Below are positions 1-11,554 of a DNA stretch of 64,000 nt, piece after piece (position 1 is the stretch's first letter; every line of letters starts with the position of its first letter). Where the stretch lies: contig NW_027445651.1 in NCBI RefSeq assembly GCF_035582795.1, positions 430,970-494,969 on the forward strand, given 5' to 3'. This stretch comes from Mycteria americana (lineage: Eukaryota; Chordata; Aves; Ciconiiformes; Ciconiidae). Position numbers and translations under genes: made by a program. The notes beneath the pieces were generated by a model. The model was not told the DNA's origin, did no database searches, and saw only the letters and a list, made by a program, of their open reading frames with translations.

Positions 1-3000
1 ACAGTCCAGTTCCCTGTGTGTTGTAGAAGACAAAGAGGAGCTTTGGTGTGGCTGGACGGCGGGGGCTTCCAGCAGTTCATACTTGTTGCTGCATGGCATG
101 CTGTGAGGGGAAGCAGTCATGTGAGGCTCCACATAATGGTTCTGCATGAGATAAAACAAAGGATTGAATTTCATGGACAACTTGGAAGTGGGGGTGTCTC
201 CTCTAGTACCCTGAATGCAGCCATTAGCTCTGCATGCTGACTGCTGTCCCCACCCATTTTGCTGAGCTGGAGGAAAGGTTGCAGCCTTCCACCATTTTGC
301 TGAGCTGGAGGAAAGGTTGCAGCCTTCCACCACCTCCCTCCCTTAACATATCTGGCTGATCTAGGTCTGTGAACTAGGCACAGCGTGGCTGCTCAGGGCT
401 GGGGTGTTTGTGTGGTGGGGCTTTCTGAGCACAGGCAGTGCTTAACAGCTCCAGGTGAGGGTTGGTCATGTCTGTCAATCCTGTTTGGTCTGTTTTCTCC
501 TGCACTGATTTGGTGGGGACATGGCTTTGCCTGCATGGAAGTATGCTGTTCCCATTTTGCAGTGCTGGATTGTTGTGCTTTTTACGGACTCATTTCTCAG
601 CTGTGCTCTCTCGTAGTGTCCACGACATTTCCCTTGTGCCTCCTCAACATCTTGCTGGGTAGGTGCAGTCAGCAGGTTGTCACCAGCTTAAGGGGACAGC
701 TCACACCTTGGGGACAGGCTGCACTCCTCCTAGTGCTGGGTCACAGGCCTCCTGGGAAGGCAGGGGGCTGTGCCCGTGCCCCTGAGGCAGCACAGCAAAC
801 ACACATCAGCAGCCTCTGGCTGCTCTGGCAGGTTGACGCTATGGGGAGCAACCACAGTCCCATGCAGATGGCTGTGCCCAAAAGCCGGTAACCTACGGTC
901 CTGTGCCAGGACGCAGCTGCTTGCTTTACAGGCCAGACGGGGTTCTTGACAGGCAGTGTGTCTGCTGGACAACCCCAGCTTCTGACAATGTTTTACTAGT
1001 TGGAGGGGTGTCAGCATGCCCCGGGGCAGCCGGTCCTGCTCGGAGACTACAGTCCTGGAGGGAGGGGCCTGCACAATGTGGGGGGCACAATCCTCCCCAC
1101 TGTGAGCTGAGCAGATATGGAAGGAATATTTTCCCCCACTGGATATTAAAAGTCTTTCCTGCTAACAGATCGTGGCCTGTGATGTATTGGGGCACTCTTG
1201 GAGCCCACCCCAAGCTGTAAGCGGTGAGTACTCTCCTGGGTGCAAGATTAGAAAGTCTTTTTGGGACAACTCTTCTGCCCCTCCCTCACCCTGGTTTTGT
1301 TAGCATTCATCACTTTATTCTGGGGGTAATGGGGCAGATTTCCATGAATTAGGGTTACCTCTGCCCTGGTATCTAGCAGAGCCATAACCCATTGCTTATG
1401 ACACTGGCTCCACAGTGTTACAAGCAGAACACAAGGGCTATGTTCATTCCTGCCCATGCCCGTCCCTGTCCCCATCCCTGTCCTCATGCTGAAGACGGGA
1501 CATCCCTTCCCTGGGCTTGTTTGAAGGGAAGGGGGGATGCCAGCCTGTGTGCCCCCTGCTCCATGCCCCTACCCCGCCATTTGCTGCCCAGATCCCTTTG
1601 AGCTGCTGCACCTGCATCTCACGTGAGCCCAGTGCTTCAGCTCCAATCATCCCCATGTCCACTTCAAGAAAGTTAGTAACAACCACGAGTTCAGCACAAG
1701 TTTTCCTTGCCTTTTCCCTGCTCTACCCTCTGCTTCTTGAAACAAGTTAATACTTCAGGTGGGCTGGGACATTCAGCTAATTCCTCCTCACTTTCTCAAT
1801 TCACCAGGAAAACCACCTGGGCCAAGTGTCTTGTGACAGCCCCCTCACAGCTGTGCGCAGGGCCAGCCAGGCATTCAGTCTATCTCTTCTTCACTATCCT
1901 TTCTCTACAAAGGCGTTTCCCACTGGGACCTGCCGACTACACCAAAATGTCTTGCACCGGGAGCTGCTGGTTTGTTTTGATTCCTGTAAGAAAGGCACTC
2001 ACGCTCTGTAAAGTATCGTTTAAAATGCCATTTCTTCACCTAAGACTATGAAGAAAGAGAAGGCAATATAGATGATCCTGTGTCCTTCAGATGGTAGGAG
2101 TCCTAAGGTATATCCTGTCAAATAGGCGGCTCCAGTCAGGGCACAGTGTGCCACGCAGCTCCTGCCCAAGAAAGGGTTACCGGGTTTTGGTCAGTCACGC
2201 TTTTAGAGGATTTTCATAAAATATAACAGCTCTAGTCATCATTTCTGCTGTGAAACAGAAAGATGTTCACGTGAGAACCTCTTGCCGCACTTTTAGATAC
2301 AGGCAAGGACACCCAGGTACTGTAATCACTGACACCGAGCAGGAGCTGAGGTACCTTCTGCTTATTTCGAGGTTTAGTGTGGTAGGGTTAGGAAGTCCAA
2401 CTGCGCTGCTGTTGATGATGGTTATTAATGGTATGATGAGGGAAAAAGGATTTCAGACATGCAAGTGAAATGCCCTTATAAAGCTTGTGGCCTTCAGGCA
2501 TTCTGAGATATGCTTTATGAGCCATAATTCCCTGTGGGTGGAGGACATTGGTGTGGGAATTTCCATTCTTCCACTTGTACACTTCTGTCAAGACACCTAG
2601 ATTTTCATGCACAAAATAAGGTATGAGACTATAGTAGTTACCGAGAGACATTTTCACCGATCAGAAGGGATGAGATTTCCATGTCAAAGAATCCTCTCCC
2701 CCCACAATGGCAGCCAATTCCTGAGCACAAACTCTCTGCGGGGACCAATGAAGCAGTCAAGAGCTCTACACCTGCCTGCAGCTCTCTTGGGAAGTGCACC
2801 CAGTTCCCTCGTCCTTACTGATCTTCACATTCACCTGCACGCTCTGTATCAGAGCAATTTCCTTTCCCTCAGAAATACACCGTTTCACTGTCCCCATTTC
2901 TGTGCTGACTGCTCTCAGCTCCCACACACTTAGCTCCAATTCCCAGCCTCAACGCATTCAGTGGCACGAGTGACGTTTCCCTGCTACTCCTGCAAATGCA
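1..3000. other. No recognisable gene
   Basis: Apart from the 38-bp tandem repeat, I recognise no gene, transposon or RNA here. Open frames are short and overlap on both strands without familiar motifs. Confidence 0.5.
255..330. repeat. 38-bp direct tandem repeat, two copies
   Basis: A 38-base unit beginning CATTTTGCTGAGCTGG occurs at 255-292 and again at 293-330 with no visible difference. No coding role is apparent. It is a local tandem duplication in otherwise unremarkable sequence. Confidence 0.9.
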
Positions 3001-3024
3001 TGCTGGCCATGACCCCTAGATTGG

Positions 3025-3854
3025 GTGGTGGAGGGGAGAGGAAGGTGGAGTAGCAGCTGTGGGCCATCCCAAAAGCTGTTCCCTGCTTTACCACTCCTGC
3101 CATTCTGCAAAGCAAATCATCTTCTGCATCCCCACATCTACCTCCTGCCACCTCAGCAAAGCTCTGGCCATAGCAAGAGGAACACCCTTCCTCAAGAGCT
3201 CATGGGGCTGCTGACCCCTCAGGGCCTCCTCCCTCTCTGGACATTTGTGGGCAGAGACACAGCAAGGCAAGGGCTGATGGTCACTTGCAGCAGAGCAGCC
3301 AGGGATGTCTTCCTCAGCTCTAAGGGATGGTGCCCAAAAGAGGAGCCACTGCAGGCTGTCCCAACCTCCCATTCCTCTGTGAATGGAGAAGGGTCTCCTT
3401 CTGCCCTCACCCCTTTCCACCCCAGAGCAACACCCTTCTCCTTTGGGAGACACTTTGGGAAGTGTCCACAGACGGAAGGACCACATGGACTGAAAAGCCA
3501 GGCTTGAATGCAGCAGAACATTAATGAATACAAAGAGAGAAAGAAAGTCACTCCAAGTGGAGGACAGCAGTGCAGGGAGCCCCAGAGGCAACTGAGAGTC
3601 TGCAGTCCTTGGCTGTGGAGAAGTTTCTACGTGATGTATGTGTGCCTGCCCCATAGAGGGAGAAGAGACAGATGGTCCCTACCAGGCTGGCCTCGGTGGG
3701 ACCTTGTTGCCAATGGGAACGGAAGCAAACAAAGAAAAGGAAGAGAAAGGCAAAGCCATTCATCTATAGTGAAAACCATCCAAACTCTCGATCCTCTGCC
3801 CAGCACCATGTTCTGAGTTCCTCAAGGTGTCTCCCTGGGGCTTTCCCAGCATCT
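3025..3854 (-). other. Keratin K1 3' flank/UTR-like paralogous sequence
   Basis: This stretch lies downstream (on the - strand) of the K1 keratin relic. It shares blocks with the flanks of the other keratin copies, for example the aagaggaacac...aagagctcatgggg...ctgctgacc block near 3175-3220, which matches 34800-34840. It probably marks the edge of the repeated unit. No ORF in it looks real. Confidence 0.5.
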
Positions 3855-4161
3855 TTAGCAGGGGAGACACCTTCTGCCATAGTAGCAGCTGGAAATGCCA
3901 GGGAGGTCACAGCACCCAGAGGTGATGGGCACTCCATCACAGCTGAGGATGTTGCCAACAGCAGCAGAGGTGGACGATCCCACAACGGTGTTCTGTGGGA
4001 AGGACCTGAGGATGGGGCCGGGCAGGTCACACCACCATGGGAGAGGGCTGGATGACAACGGTGGAGTTGTGGCACTGCCTGACACAGGGCTCATTGCAGC
4101 TGTTGGCCAGCGGGGTCGGGCCACAGGGCTGGCATGGCAGGCATTGGTCATAACACGACAT
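3855..4161 (-). pseudogene. Feather-type beta-keratin relic K1 (frameshifted)
   Basis: The reading begins ATGTCGTGTTATGACCA at 4161 and gives [13 protein letters not shown], the cysteine-rich start of feather beta-keratins. It continues through the central beta-sheet core to [15 protein letters not shown] and ends GRRCLPC, the usual C-terminus. Relative to the other copies there is one extra base after the MVV codons (near 4028-4032), which creates an immediate in-frame TGA; the rest of the core lies in the next frame. The span is about one base longer than three times the usual ~100-codon family size. An acceptor CTCTCCCAG/GTGC lies 21 nt upstream of the ATG, as expected for a gene with a non-coding first exon. 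Feather keratins form structural filaments in cornifying feather cells; this copy cannot encode a full one. Confidence 0.85.
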
Positions 4162-4600
4162 GTCTCTGCGCTGGAGATGCACCTGGGAGAGAGGGCAGGG
4201 AGGAAGCAGAGCACAAAGATGGGTGAGGAGCAGCCTGGTTACACAATCACAAAGGAGCCAAGGCCACTACTGAGCAGGGAGCTGGAAGCTGTGCCAGGAG
4301 CCACACGGTCTTTGTCGCCCTATAAACAGCAGCCTGACCCAAGGAGGCTTCCTCCTATTTCATAAAACAGAAGCCCACTCAGCCACGTCCCAGCGTCTCT
4401 CTAAGCAGACCTTCTCCCCGCTTCCCTCTATCAAGACAAGATGCTCCAAACCCCAACACAAGGCAGAGCCAGTATCAGCTGAGAGGTCCACTGAGGAGAG
4501 ATCTCATTTTGGAAGAGGAGGAGAAGAGGCTTCAGACTCAGCTGGTTCCAAAGGAGAAGGAGGCAAGAGAAGAAGATGAGAGACCAGGGACTTGGGCTGC

Positions 4601-4608
4601 CTTTTATA
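4601..4608 (-). promoter_or_regulatory. TATA box of keratin K1
   Basis: The - strand reads TATAAAAG, about 440 bases upstream of the K1 start codon, at the place expected for the short non-coding exon 1. The other keratin copies have a TATA-like element at the corresponding place. Confidence 0.6.
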
Positions 4609-4954
4609 CCTGCCCTTCATTGCCGCAGGCCCAGAGCCACCCTTTGCAGATATAACAGTTTTCTGACAAGTTCATCTTGAATCCAAACCCTCGCAATTAA
4701 TGATATGGGCTGTGCTTTGATTTTCTGCACTGCTGCCTTTTCATTTCCAGGTTTGTGCCATGCCCATTCCCCAAAGAAGGCTGCTTCTGAGTACTGGGAT
4801 GAAAGGCCCCAGCATTTGTAGCACAGGAATGCAGCAGTGCAGGCAGAAGACTCAGCTCAAGTGCTGGACAGGTCCAGAGCAGGCAACTGACATCAGCCTG
4901 GGTCACTCTGGTGGGGCTGTTTGAAGTGTTGTTCTCAGGAAGAAGCTCCAGCAT

Positions 4955-6424
4955 TCCTCAGCTGGACGCCATGGGCTCCCATGCATTAGGACGTGCCATG
5001 TCCTTGTCTTTCCCTCCCTCCTCAGCTCACCACGATGGTCACTTCTTGTTGCCTCCCCAGGTGTGGGCATTGTGCTCCTAGGTTTTGACCCCATCCTGCC
5101 TAGCACTGCCCAGTCCCCAGGGGTCTTCAGCAGAGTCCATGGTTCATGGTGTTCCCATGTGTGTTCTTGTCTTGTGCATACTTGTAAGCAGCCAGGATTG
5201 TGTGGATGCATGTTGGAGCACAAATTTGTGTATAATTGCAAGCCCGTGTGCATGAGCCTCTGTGTGTGTTTTGTATCCTTGAGTGCCCGTCATTAGGAGG
5301 TAATGTGCTGTTCATGGCAGAGGCACTCTCCACTGCTCTGTCCATGAGCACCACAGAGCAGCAGATTCCCAGGGTCACGAGGAGGCTGAGTGCAGCTGAG
5401 CACCAGCCTGCTAGAGACCTGTCCACGGAAGAGGCCCTGAAATGCAGCCCCTGCTTCCTGAGCCCTCCTTTTCCTGCCCCTCCAAAGCTCACACTCTGCT
5501 GCTGCCAATTTCAGGCCCCAACAAGGGTGGTTTCACTCCAGTTTGGATCCTGAGTTTAATTCAGTGTAACAATCTTGGGAGTACCTCAGCATGGCTGGCA
5601 GTCTCCCCTCCCTGCCTCTCCAGGCCAGGACACAGCTGCTCTCTCCAGTGATAGAGAGTTCAAAAGAATGGGAATTGTTTTATGGACAAGGAGAAAGGCT
5701 GAGGAACCCTGCCAACCATGTGCTGGCCATCCCTGAGTGGATCTGCTTCCAATGCAGTGTTGGTGGTGTCTCGGGTGGGGCACAGCCCTCTCTCACATCC
5801 ATGTCAATGCCTAATGTACTTGTGCAGTTCATTGACCCGGTACCGCATCAGGCAAGGGCTGAGACCTTGAATCAAGCAGGTACTGAATTACATTAACATG
5901 AAGCCTAGTATTGCTGTGCTGTGAGTGGAAGGACAGACCCTGTGGCTTGCACAGGAAAGCCAAAGAAATGGTGACTGCCTTGGACTACAGATGACAAGGC
6001 CCTTCATGTCCCACACTGGAATCTAAGTCTGAGTGCTCAGCAACTACACCTGGGAGGGAAGGGACATTGGATTCAAGACTGCAAAGCCAGCTGCTGTCCC
6101 GTAGGGCTCTCCTGTATAGACCCTCTTTCAACAAGGGCTCTGCACAGTGGGTAAAATTTTCTAAGCCAATCTCCCTGCCTGAATGTCTGTCTGCCTGGAC
6201 TCAGGTCGAGCTTGGAGGCAGTGCAGTTGAGTGCTTTCTCCCTTCCCTTTAGTGTCCTCAGTGAGATCAGTGCCACGGAGCTCTTCCGGGAGAGCTCAGC
6301 CAGGGCTGATTTCCCTCTTTGAGGGTCTGCTTTTGACCTGAGGCTCCAGTGTATCTCAGGGCCAAAGTCATTGCTTTCTCATGAGGTAACGGGTACTGTG
6401 GAAAACGGGAAGTGCAGGGGAGGT
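4955..6424. other. Duplicated flank without a recognised gene
   Basis: Keratin 5' flank continues near 5000-5060 (a pyrimidine-rich block also seen near 28860 and 54790). The rest has no family I recognise. It is repeated in copy B. Confidence 0.4.
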
Positions 6425-7342
6425 GAGTACCTAGAATTTAGCAAGATCTTTGACAGCCTCTCCTGTTCTTCTTTTATGACCAAATTGGAGATGAACGGGT
6501 TCAGTTAGAGGATGACAAGGTGGGTGGAAAAATGGCTGGACTACTAGGCTTAGAGAGTTGTGACCATGGTGCAAAGCCCAGGTAACCAACACTTACTAGT
6601 GTGATCTAGTAGTGGGGGTCAGTAATAGGACCAATACAGTTTAATGTTTTCATGAATGCCACGAGTAGTGGGCGGTGGGGAACTCCCAGCAAGCTTACGG
6701 ATAACACCCATTGAGGGCAAGGGGCCATAACTGTCAGACAGGGCTCCTATTCAGAGGAGCTGGACAGGCTGGAGAAATGGGCTGACTGGAACCTCATGAA
6801 GGCCAAAAAGAGCAAGGGTGAGGTTTTGCATCTGGAGGAAGAACCAGCCCATGCAGGCATGCAGGCTGTGGACTGGCTGCCTAGGAAGCAGGTCCACAGA
6901 AAAGGATGTTGGGTTTTGGGAGACACCCAGCTGAACATGAGACAGCAGTGTGCCTTTGCAGCAAACAGGACCAACCACTGCCATCCTGAGCCGTGTTAGT
7001 CCAAGTGTTGCCAGCAGGTCCAGGAAAATGACCCGGCCCCTCTGGCCCTTGTGAGACCACGTGTGGAGTACTGCATCCAGGTTGGGGGTCCCTAGTCCAG
7101 CAAGGATATTGACATACTGAAGCGAGACCAACAAAGGCCACCAAGTCAATTAGGGGGCTGACAAACATGACATGTGAGGAGAGGCTGAGAGAAGTGGGCC
7201 TGCCCATCTTGGAGAAGACATGTCTCAAGGGAGACCTTTTGCTTTCTACAACTACTTTTTCAGAGGAGACAGAGAAGATGGACCTAATCTCTGGAAGTGC
7301 CCAGAAGGTAGAACATGGGGAGTTCTGATTAAGTAATAGGTT
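6425..7342 (+). mobile_element. CR1 LINE fragment, 3' part of ORF2
   Basis: Conceptual translation across frameshifts shows CR1 reverse-transcriptase landmarks: an FSKTFDS block near 6440, a degenerate D(D/N)T block near 6700, then ELDRLEKWADWNLMKAKK and PRVEYCIQ further on. Multiple stops and frame changes show a dead copy. It continues at 7922-8118 after a solo LTR insertion and is duplicated at 38640-39557. Confidence 0.8.
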
Positions 7343-7921
7343 TGTCGTGGTTTAAGCCCAGCCGGCAACTAAGAACCACACAGCTGCTCGCTCACTCCCC
7401 CTCGGTGGGATGGGGGAGAAAATCAGAAGAGTAAAAGTGAGAAAACTCGAGGGTTGAGATAAAGACAGTTTAACAAGTAAAACGAAAGCCACGCACGCAA
7501 GCACAGCAAAATAAGGAATTCATTCACTACTTCCCATCAGCAGGCAGGTGTTCAGCCGTCTCCAGGATAGCAGGGCTGAATCACGCGTAACTTTTTCCTT
7601 GGGAAGACAAACGCCATCACTCCGAACGTCCCCCCGTTCCTTCTTCTTCCCCAGCTTTATATACTGAGCACGACGTCATATGGTATGGAATAGCCCTTTG
7701 GTCAGTTTGGATCAACTATCCTGGCTGTGTCCCCTCCCAACTTCTTCTGCACTTGGCAGAGCATGGGCAGCTGAAAAGTCCTGGACTAGTGCAGCAACAA
7801 CTAAAACATCTCTGTATTATCAACACTGTTTTCAGTACAAATCCAAAACATAGCCCCATATCAGCCACTATAAACTCTATCTCAGCTGAAAATTAACTCT
7901 ATCTCAGCTGAAACCAGAACA
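7343..7921. mobile_element. Solo LTR A (ERVL-type, TGTCGTGG family)
   Basis: The element starts TGTCGTGGTTTAAGCCCAGC and ends AAACCAGAACA, with TG...CA ends. It contains a TATATA near 7670 and no internal retroviral sequence. Flanking pentamers aggtt (5') and atgtt (3') differ at one position and may be a decayed target duplication. It splits a CR1 copy. The same insertion is in the duplicate at 39558-40121, so it predates that duplication. Confidence 0.8.
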
Positions 7922-8118
7922 ATGTTAAAAGAAACAATTAGAAAATGAATGTGTTTCCCAAGGAGGTTCTGCAATCTGCATCCTGGGAGGTGTTCAAGGA
8001 TGGACTGAATGTGACCTTGAGCAACCTGATTTCATGGGATCTGTTCCGAGCAGAGAGGTGATCGAGATGACCTCTGCTGGTCCCTTCTCACCTGCATTCT
8101 GACTCTGTGATTCCTATT
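7922..8118 (+). mobile_element. CR1 3' end, continuation
   Basis: The sequence contains the typical CR1 3' text (gaggtgttcaaggatgga..., gatgacctctgctggtccc) and ends in a CTGTGATTCCTATTCT-like tail. It is the downstream half of the CR1 interrupted by solo LTR A. Confidence 0.75.
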
Positions 8119-8502
8119 CTGCCCCTGCCCTCCTTGAGCCCTACACACCCATGATGGGCACATGTGTCCTCACATCCCCTTTGCCACAACACAACTTTTA
8201 GGCATTGTACTGAGACTGCAGAGAGGCAGCTGAAGGGAGGCTCTCAGCCTCCTCACTCCCAACCACAGGAAATCAGTGGCTGCTGTTTGCAGCCCCTGAG
8301 CTCAGAGGCAGCTCTGGGAAGCTGGTCCATCTCCTGGGTCAGGGCCCTGCAGCTTTCCCAGACTGCACCTGGCACAGTGCACGCTTATTCTTGCTGAGGT
8401 GTCCTTGCTGTAGCACAGGGAGACAGTGATCTGCCCATGCAGAGCCACTGAGCACTCTTAGCCCGGGTGAGACTCTGGGCAGCAGTGGCAGAGCAGTGGG
8501 AT

Positions 8503-8566
8503 ATGACAGTGCCAGGGTGCAGGGCTGGCAGGGTTGGCCGTGGTGCTCCTGGGTGCATGGGGCAGG
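8503..8566 (+). pseudogene. Relic of a family-A TCR V leader exon
   Basis: The block gtgcagggctggcagggttggccgtggtgctcctgggtgcatgg closely matches the leader exon of V1 (10587-10645), which encodes GAGLAGLAAVLLGAW. Near its start two bases are missing relative to V1, so an ATG at 8503 is out of frame. No matching V exon follows before the OR relic. The same relic is at 40703-40766. Confidence 0.6.
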
Positions 8567-9129
8567 CTCTGGGCTTCTTTGGTGGTCAAGGGGAGACCTA
8601 TTTAATCTGGGGAAGGAGTCTGAGTTGCTTGGTACACCTAAGCCCACTGCAATGGCAGGTACCTCTTGTCACAGACATCTGAGTTACCACCTGCCCATGC
8701 ACAACCTTGAACACTCCTGCAGCTCTTGTGGAGTGCAAGGGACAATCCAAGCAAGGGACCTGATGCCTCTGCCCCTGGCTGGGGCACAGGGCTAGCCAAG
8801 CTCTGCCCTTGGTGTTCATGGAGGTGCACGAGGTAACCTGGAAATCTCTGCTCTGGGGAACTCTGGGCACTTCCCCACCCTGGCCGTGCTCCCAGACCTG
8901 AGATGCTAAACACTGAATGGCAGCCCCATCCCTCCTTCCACAGATTCCTCGTGTGGATCCCTACTCCTTTCCCCATGCCTATCTGAATGGATAGAGTGAA
9001 CATTAGCTTTGGCTCCATCCACCTCCTGTGACATCCAAACTGTGCTAAGGCCAGTTGGTGGGGCCACCAACCTCAACTCATTGTTGGTCACCACTCAAGG
9101 GTGGTGATCTTCCATGACATGGGGTTCAT

Positions 9130-9420
9130 CACTATGACCCATTTCACCCCCCTCCTCACCTCCTATGTGTGCATCATCTCATCCGTCCTGAGGGTCCACT
9201 CTGCCTTAGGCAAGTGTCATACCTTCTCCATCTGCACAGCCTACCTCAATGTAGAGGCCAGCTATTAGGTGCCTGAGGTCTCATGTACCTGAGGACAGGA
9301 TCCCAGAACCCTGTGCACAGCATGGCTGCTGACTTCTGCACCACAAAGATGCCCCTGTTGAATCCCCTCCTGTTCACCCTGAAGAATCAGGAGATGAAAG
9401 CTGACCTCACCAGGTTGTCT
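9130..9420 (+). pseudogene. Olfactory receptor relic (TM5-TM7)
   Basis: One frame reads PLLTSYVCIISSVLRV, then S-A-L-G-K-C-H-T-F-S-I-C-T-A-Y-L, which is the TM5 / third inner loop / TM6 pattern of odorant receptors. A frame change follows, then SMAADFCTTKMPLLNPLL and FTLKNQEMK, the TM7 PxLNPxxYTLRNxEV signature. An in-frame TAG (near 9266), a TGA and a frameshift mark it as dead, and TM1-TM4 were not found. In mammals OR genes border the TCR alpha/delta locus. The duplicate is at 41330-41620. Confidence 0.75.
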
Positions 9421-9989
9421 GGTGGGAGGGGACTGGGCCAGAGTCAGTGGGTATTTTCCCTCTACATGAGACACTTGTGCACGGAGGAAGAGGAGGAAGG
9501 ATCAGGGGCTTGTGAGTCATGATGCCAGCTGGGGAGAGAAGCTGCCTGAGAAAGTGCAGGAAAGGAGGGCTGCGTTTGTTCTTGTGTTTGAGAGGGAGGA
9601 AGGATCCATCTGACTCCAGAAGGGTGCTGTTTCTCTCCCAGCAGCACGGATTTCTCCTCTTATACATTCAGCTTCTCCCCCTCTACTTGTTCCATCTCCC
9701 CTGCTCCCACAGCCTCCTGCCCTACTCACCCTCCTTGCCCTGAGAACTGCCCTTCAGCACTTGGTTCTTCCTGCGTGGTTCCCTGAGACTCGACACCTGC
9801 ATGGTATCCCCTGGAGACTTCACCCGATAGCTTACCTTCCCTTTTATATTGATGGATGAGAGCATCCAGCAAAATCCCGTGCCCTTTCCTTCCAGATCTA
9901 GTTTTAAACGTCCACTTTTCCAATGAGACATTTTGAGGAAATAAGAGTACTGTCAAAATAGCAAGCACTTAACTTCCAAAGCTTCCTGC

Positions 9990-10670
9990 CACGCGCTATT
10001 GCTGTGCCGATCCCCCTCCCCTTTGGCTCCTTCAGGGCAGCAGCGTCCCCGTGGCCGAGGTGCCCATGCCGGGGACAGCCTCTGCCCGCACTCCCGCGCA
10101 TCCAGTGTCGCTGCGGCCAGCTTCGCTCGGGCCGCTCTCTGCCGCGGCACGGCGTTCCTGCTGGCCCCAGCCGCTGTTCCCGGGCCGCTGCCGGCCTTTC
10201 ACGGGCCGCTCGGCCGGCGGTACCGGCTGCAAGGGCAGCACCAGCCTGAGGGGCTCGGGAAGGGTTCGGTGTGCTTTCGGGGTGCCTTGTCCCAGGGTTT
10301 CCTGAGCTACGGCAGCGCCGGGTCCCCCCGCGACGGCGGCTCGTCCCGCCCCAGTCTGCGCCGGGCAGCGCGGGCGGACCAGGGCTCGGCAGCGCCGCGC
10401 TCTCCGGCCCGCTCTGCTCCCGGCCCGCCCGCCCCGGCCCCGCCGCCAGCGCAGGGCGCAGGGCTCAGCCCCGGGGCGGAGCTGGCAGCACCGGGAGGAG
10501 AAGAGGCGGCGGAGAGGAGGCGCCGCGGCCGGCGCAGAGAGCGGGGCTGGCGGGGGACAGCGAAGTGTGGACGGCGGCGCGGCGGGATGCGGCGGTACCG
10601 GGGCGCAGGACTGGCGGGGCTGGCCGCGGTGCTCCTGGGTGCGTGGGGCTGGCGGCGGTGAAGGGGGGGC
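9990..10670. promoter_or_regulatory. CpG-rich island at V1 leader/promoter
   Basis: GC content and CpG density rise sharply from about 9990 to 10670, ending just after the V1 leader exon. The long open frames here on both strands are a GC effect. The region is repeated at about 42190-42880. Confidence 0.6.
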
Positions 10671-11462
10671 GGGGATGATCCTGGGGTTGTCCCCGCTCAT
10701 TCCTGGAGGCTTCAGACGCCTTTGGCTTCTTCACGGACCTCTGCTCCCAAACCATCCCCCCGTCCATCCCTCCCTCCGCTACCATCCCACATTCCCTCAG
10801 AAAACTCATTGCTCTATTCTTTGTCCAAACCTCCCTGTTTCCTTCCTTTCCTCCGTGTCTTTCCATATAACTCATGCAGTCATTCCTTCCCTCTTGCTGC
10901 TTTCTTTCTTGCCTTTGCCCCTCTTTTTTTCTTCAGTGACTCCACCCTTCCAGCTACCATTCAGGCATTCATCTCTCCACCAATTATTAATGGACACTTC
11001 CATTAGTGCACATGCTGACATCCTCTGGAAACTCTTCTCCTCATCATCTCTGGCTGCTGTTCCTGACAGCTGTTCCTGACGGCTTCTGCGGGATTTGTTC
11101 TGGGAAACAAGAGGCAGTGCTGGGCAGAAGGCAGGTTTTGACGATTAATTGTTCTTTTTGTCCTTGGCAGTGGCTGCGGGCAGAGCCCAGGTGCAGCAGG
11201 ACATGTCGGCAGAGACCACCGAAGGCACCAGCATCAGCATCAATTGCTCACACCCCAACATACAGTCTTACGACTTCATCCACTGGTACCGGCAACTCCC
11301 GGGCCGAGGCCCCAAGTTCCTCGTGAGCAGTAACAAAGGGTCCAAAGAGCTGCCGGACCCGCCGGGGCGGCTGTCGGTGGCGGCAGACCGCCGGTCCAGC
11401 TCCCTGTGGCTCGCCGGGCCCCGGCGCGGGGACGCGGCGGTGTATTACTGCGCCGTGGGAGA
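10587..11462 (+). CDS. TRAV: TCR alpha/delta V segment V1 (family A), two exons
   Basis: Leader exon 10587-10638 starts MRRYRGAGLAGLAAVLL, a hydrophobic signal peptide, and ends at donor G/GTGCGT. The acceptor TTGGCAG/TG precedes exon 2 at 11171-11462. Phase-1 splicing gives VAAGRA followed by mature QVQQDMSAE. The V-domain hallmarks are present: first Cys in SINCS, Trp in IHWYRQ, and YYCAV with the second Cys at 11449-11451 (mature residue 88). No stop occurs. A 23-bp-spacer RSS follows directly. The product is the variable domain of a T-cell receptor chain after V(D)J joining. CAV is usual for alpha, but delta use cannot be excluded. It is nearly identical to V2 (42797-43672) except at the CDRs. 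Confidence 0.9.
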
Positions 11463-11501
11463 CACGGCGAGAGGAGCCGGGGCTGCGGCCGGGCACGAAC
11501 C
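11463..11501 (+). promoter_or_regulatory. 23-RSS of V1
   Basis: Heptamer CACGGCG (11463-11469), 23-base spacer (11470-11492), nonamer GCACGAACC (11493-11501). The spacing is exactly that of a V-side 23-RSS. The first three heptamer bases CAC and most of the nonamer core fit consensus; CACGGCG and the spacer are unusually CpG-rich. Confidence 0.85.
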
Positions 11502-11554
11502 GCCGTGGGCGGGACCGGGCGTGTGTGTCAGGGTCGGCGGGACAGCGCCCACCG

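Noticed and set aside
3855-4214. A 119-residue protein spanning K1
   Set aside because: Its N-terminal part is out of the keratin frame; it is a product of the frameshift.
9999-10700. Open frames of 220 and 222 codons on opposite strands over the V1 CpG island
   Set aside because: GC-rich sequence lacks stops. Only the leader exon inside (10587-10638) has splice and homology support.
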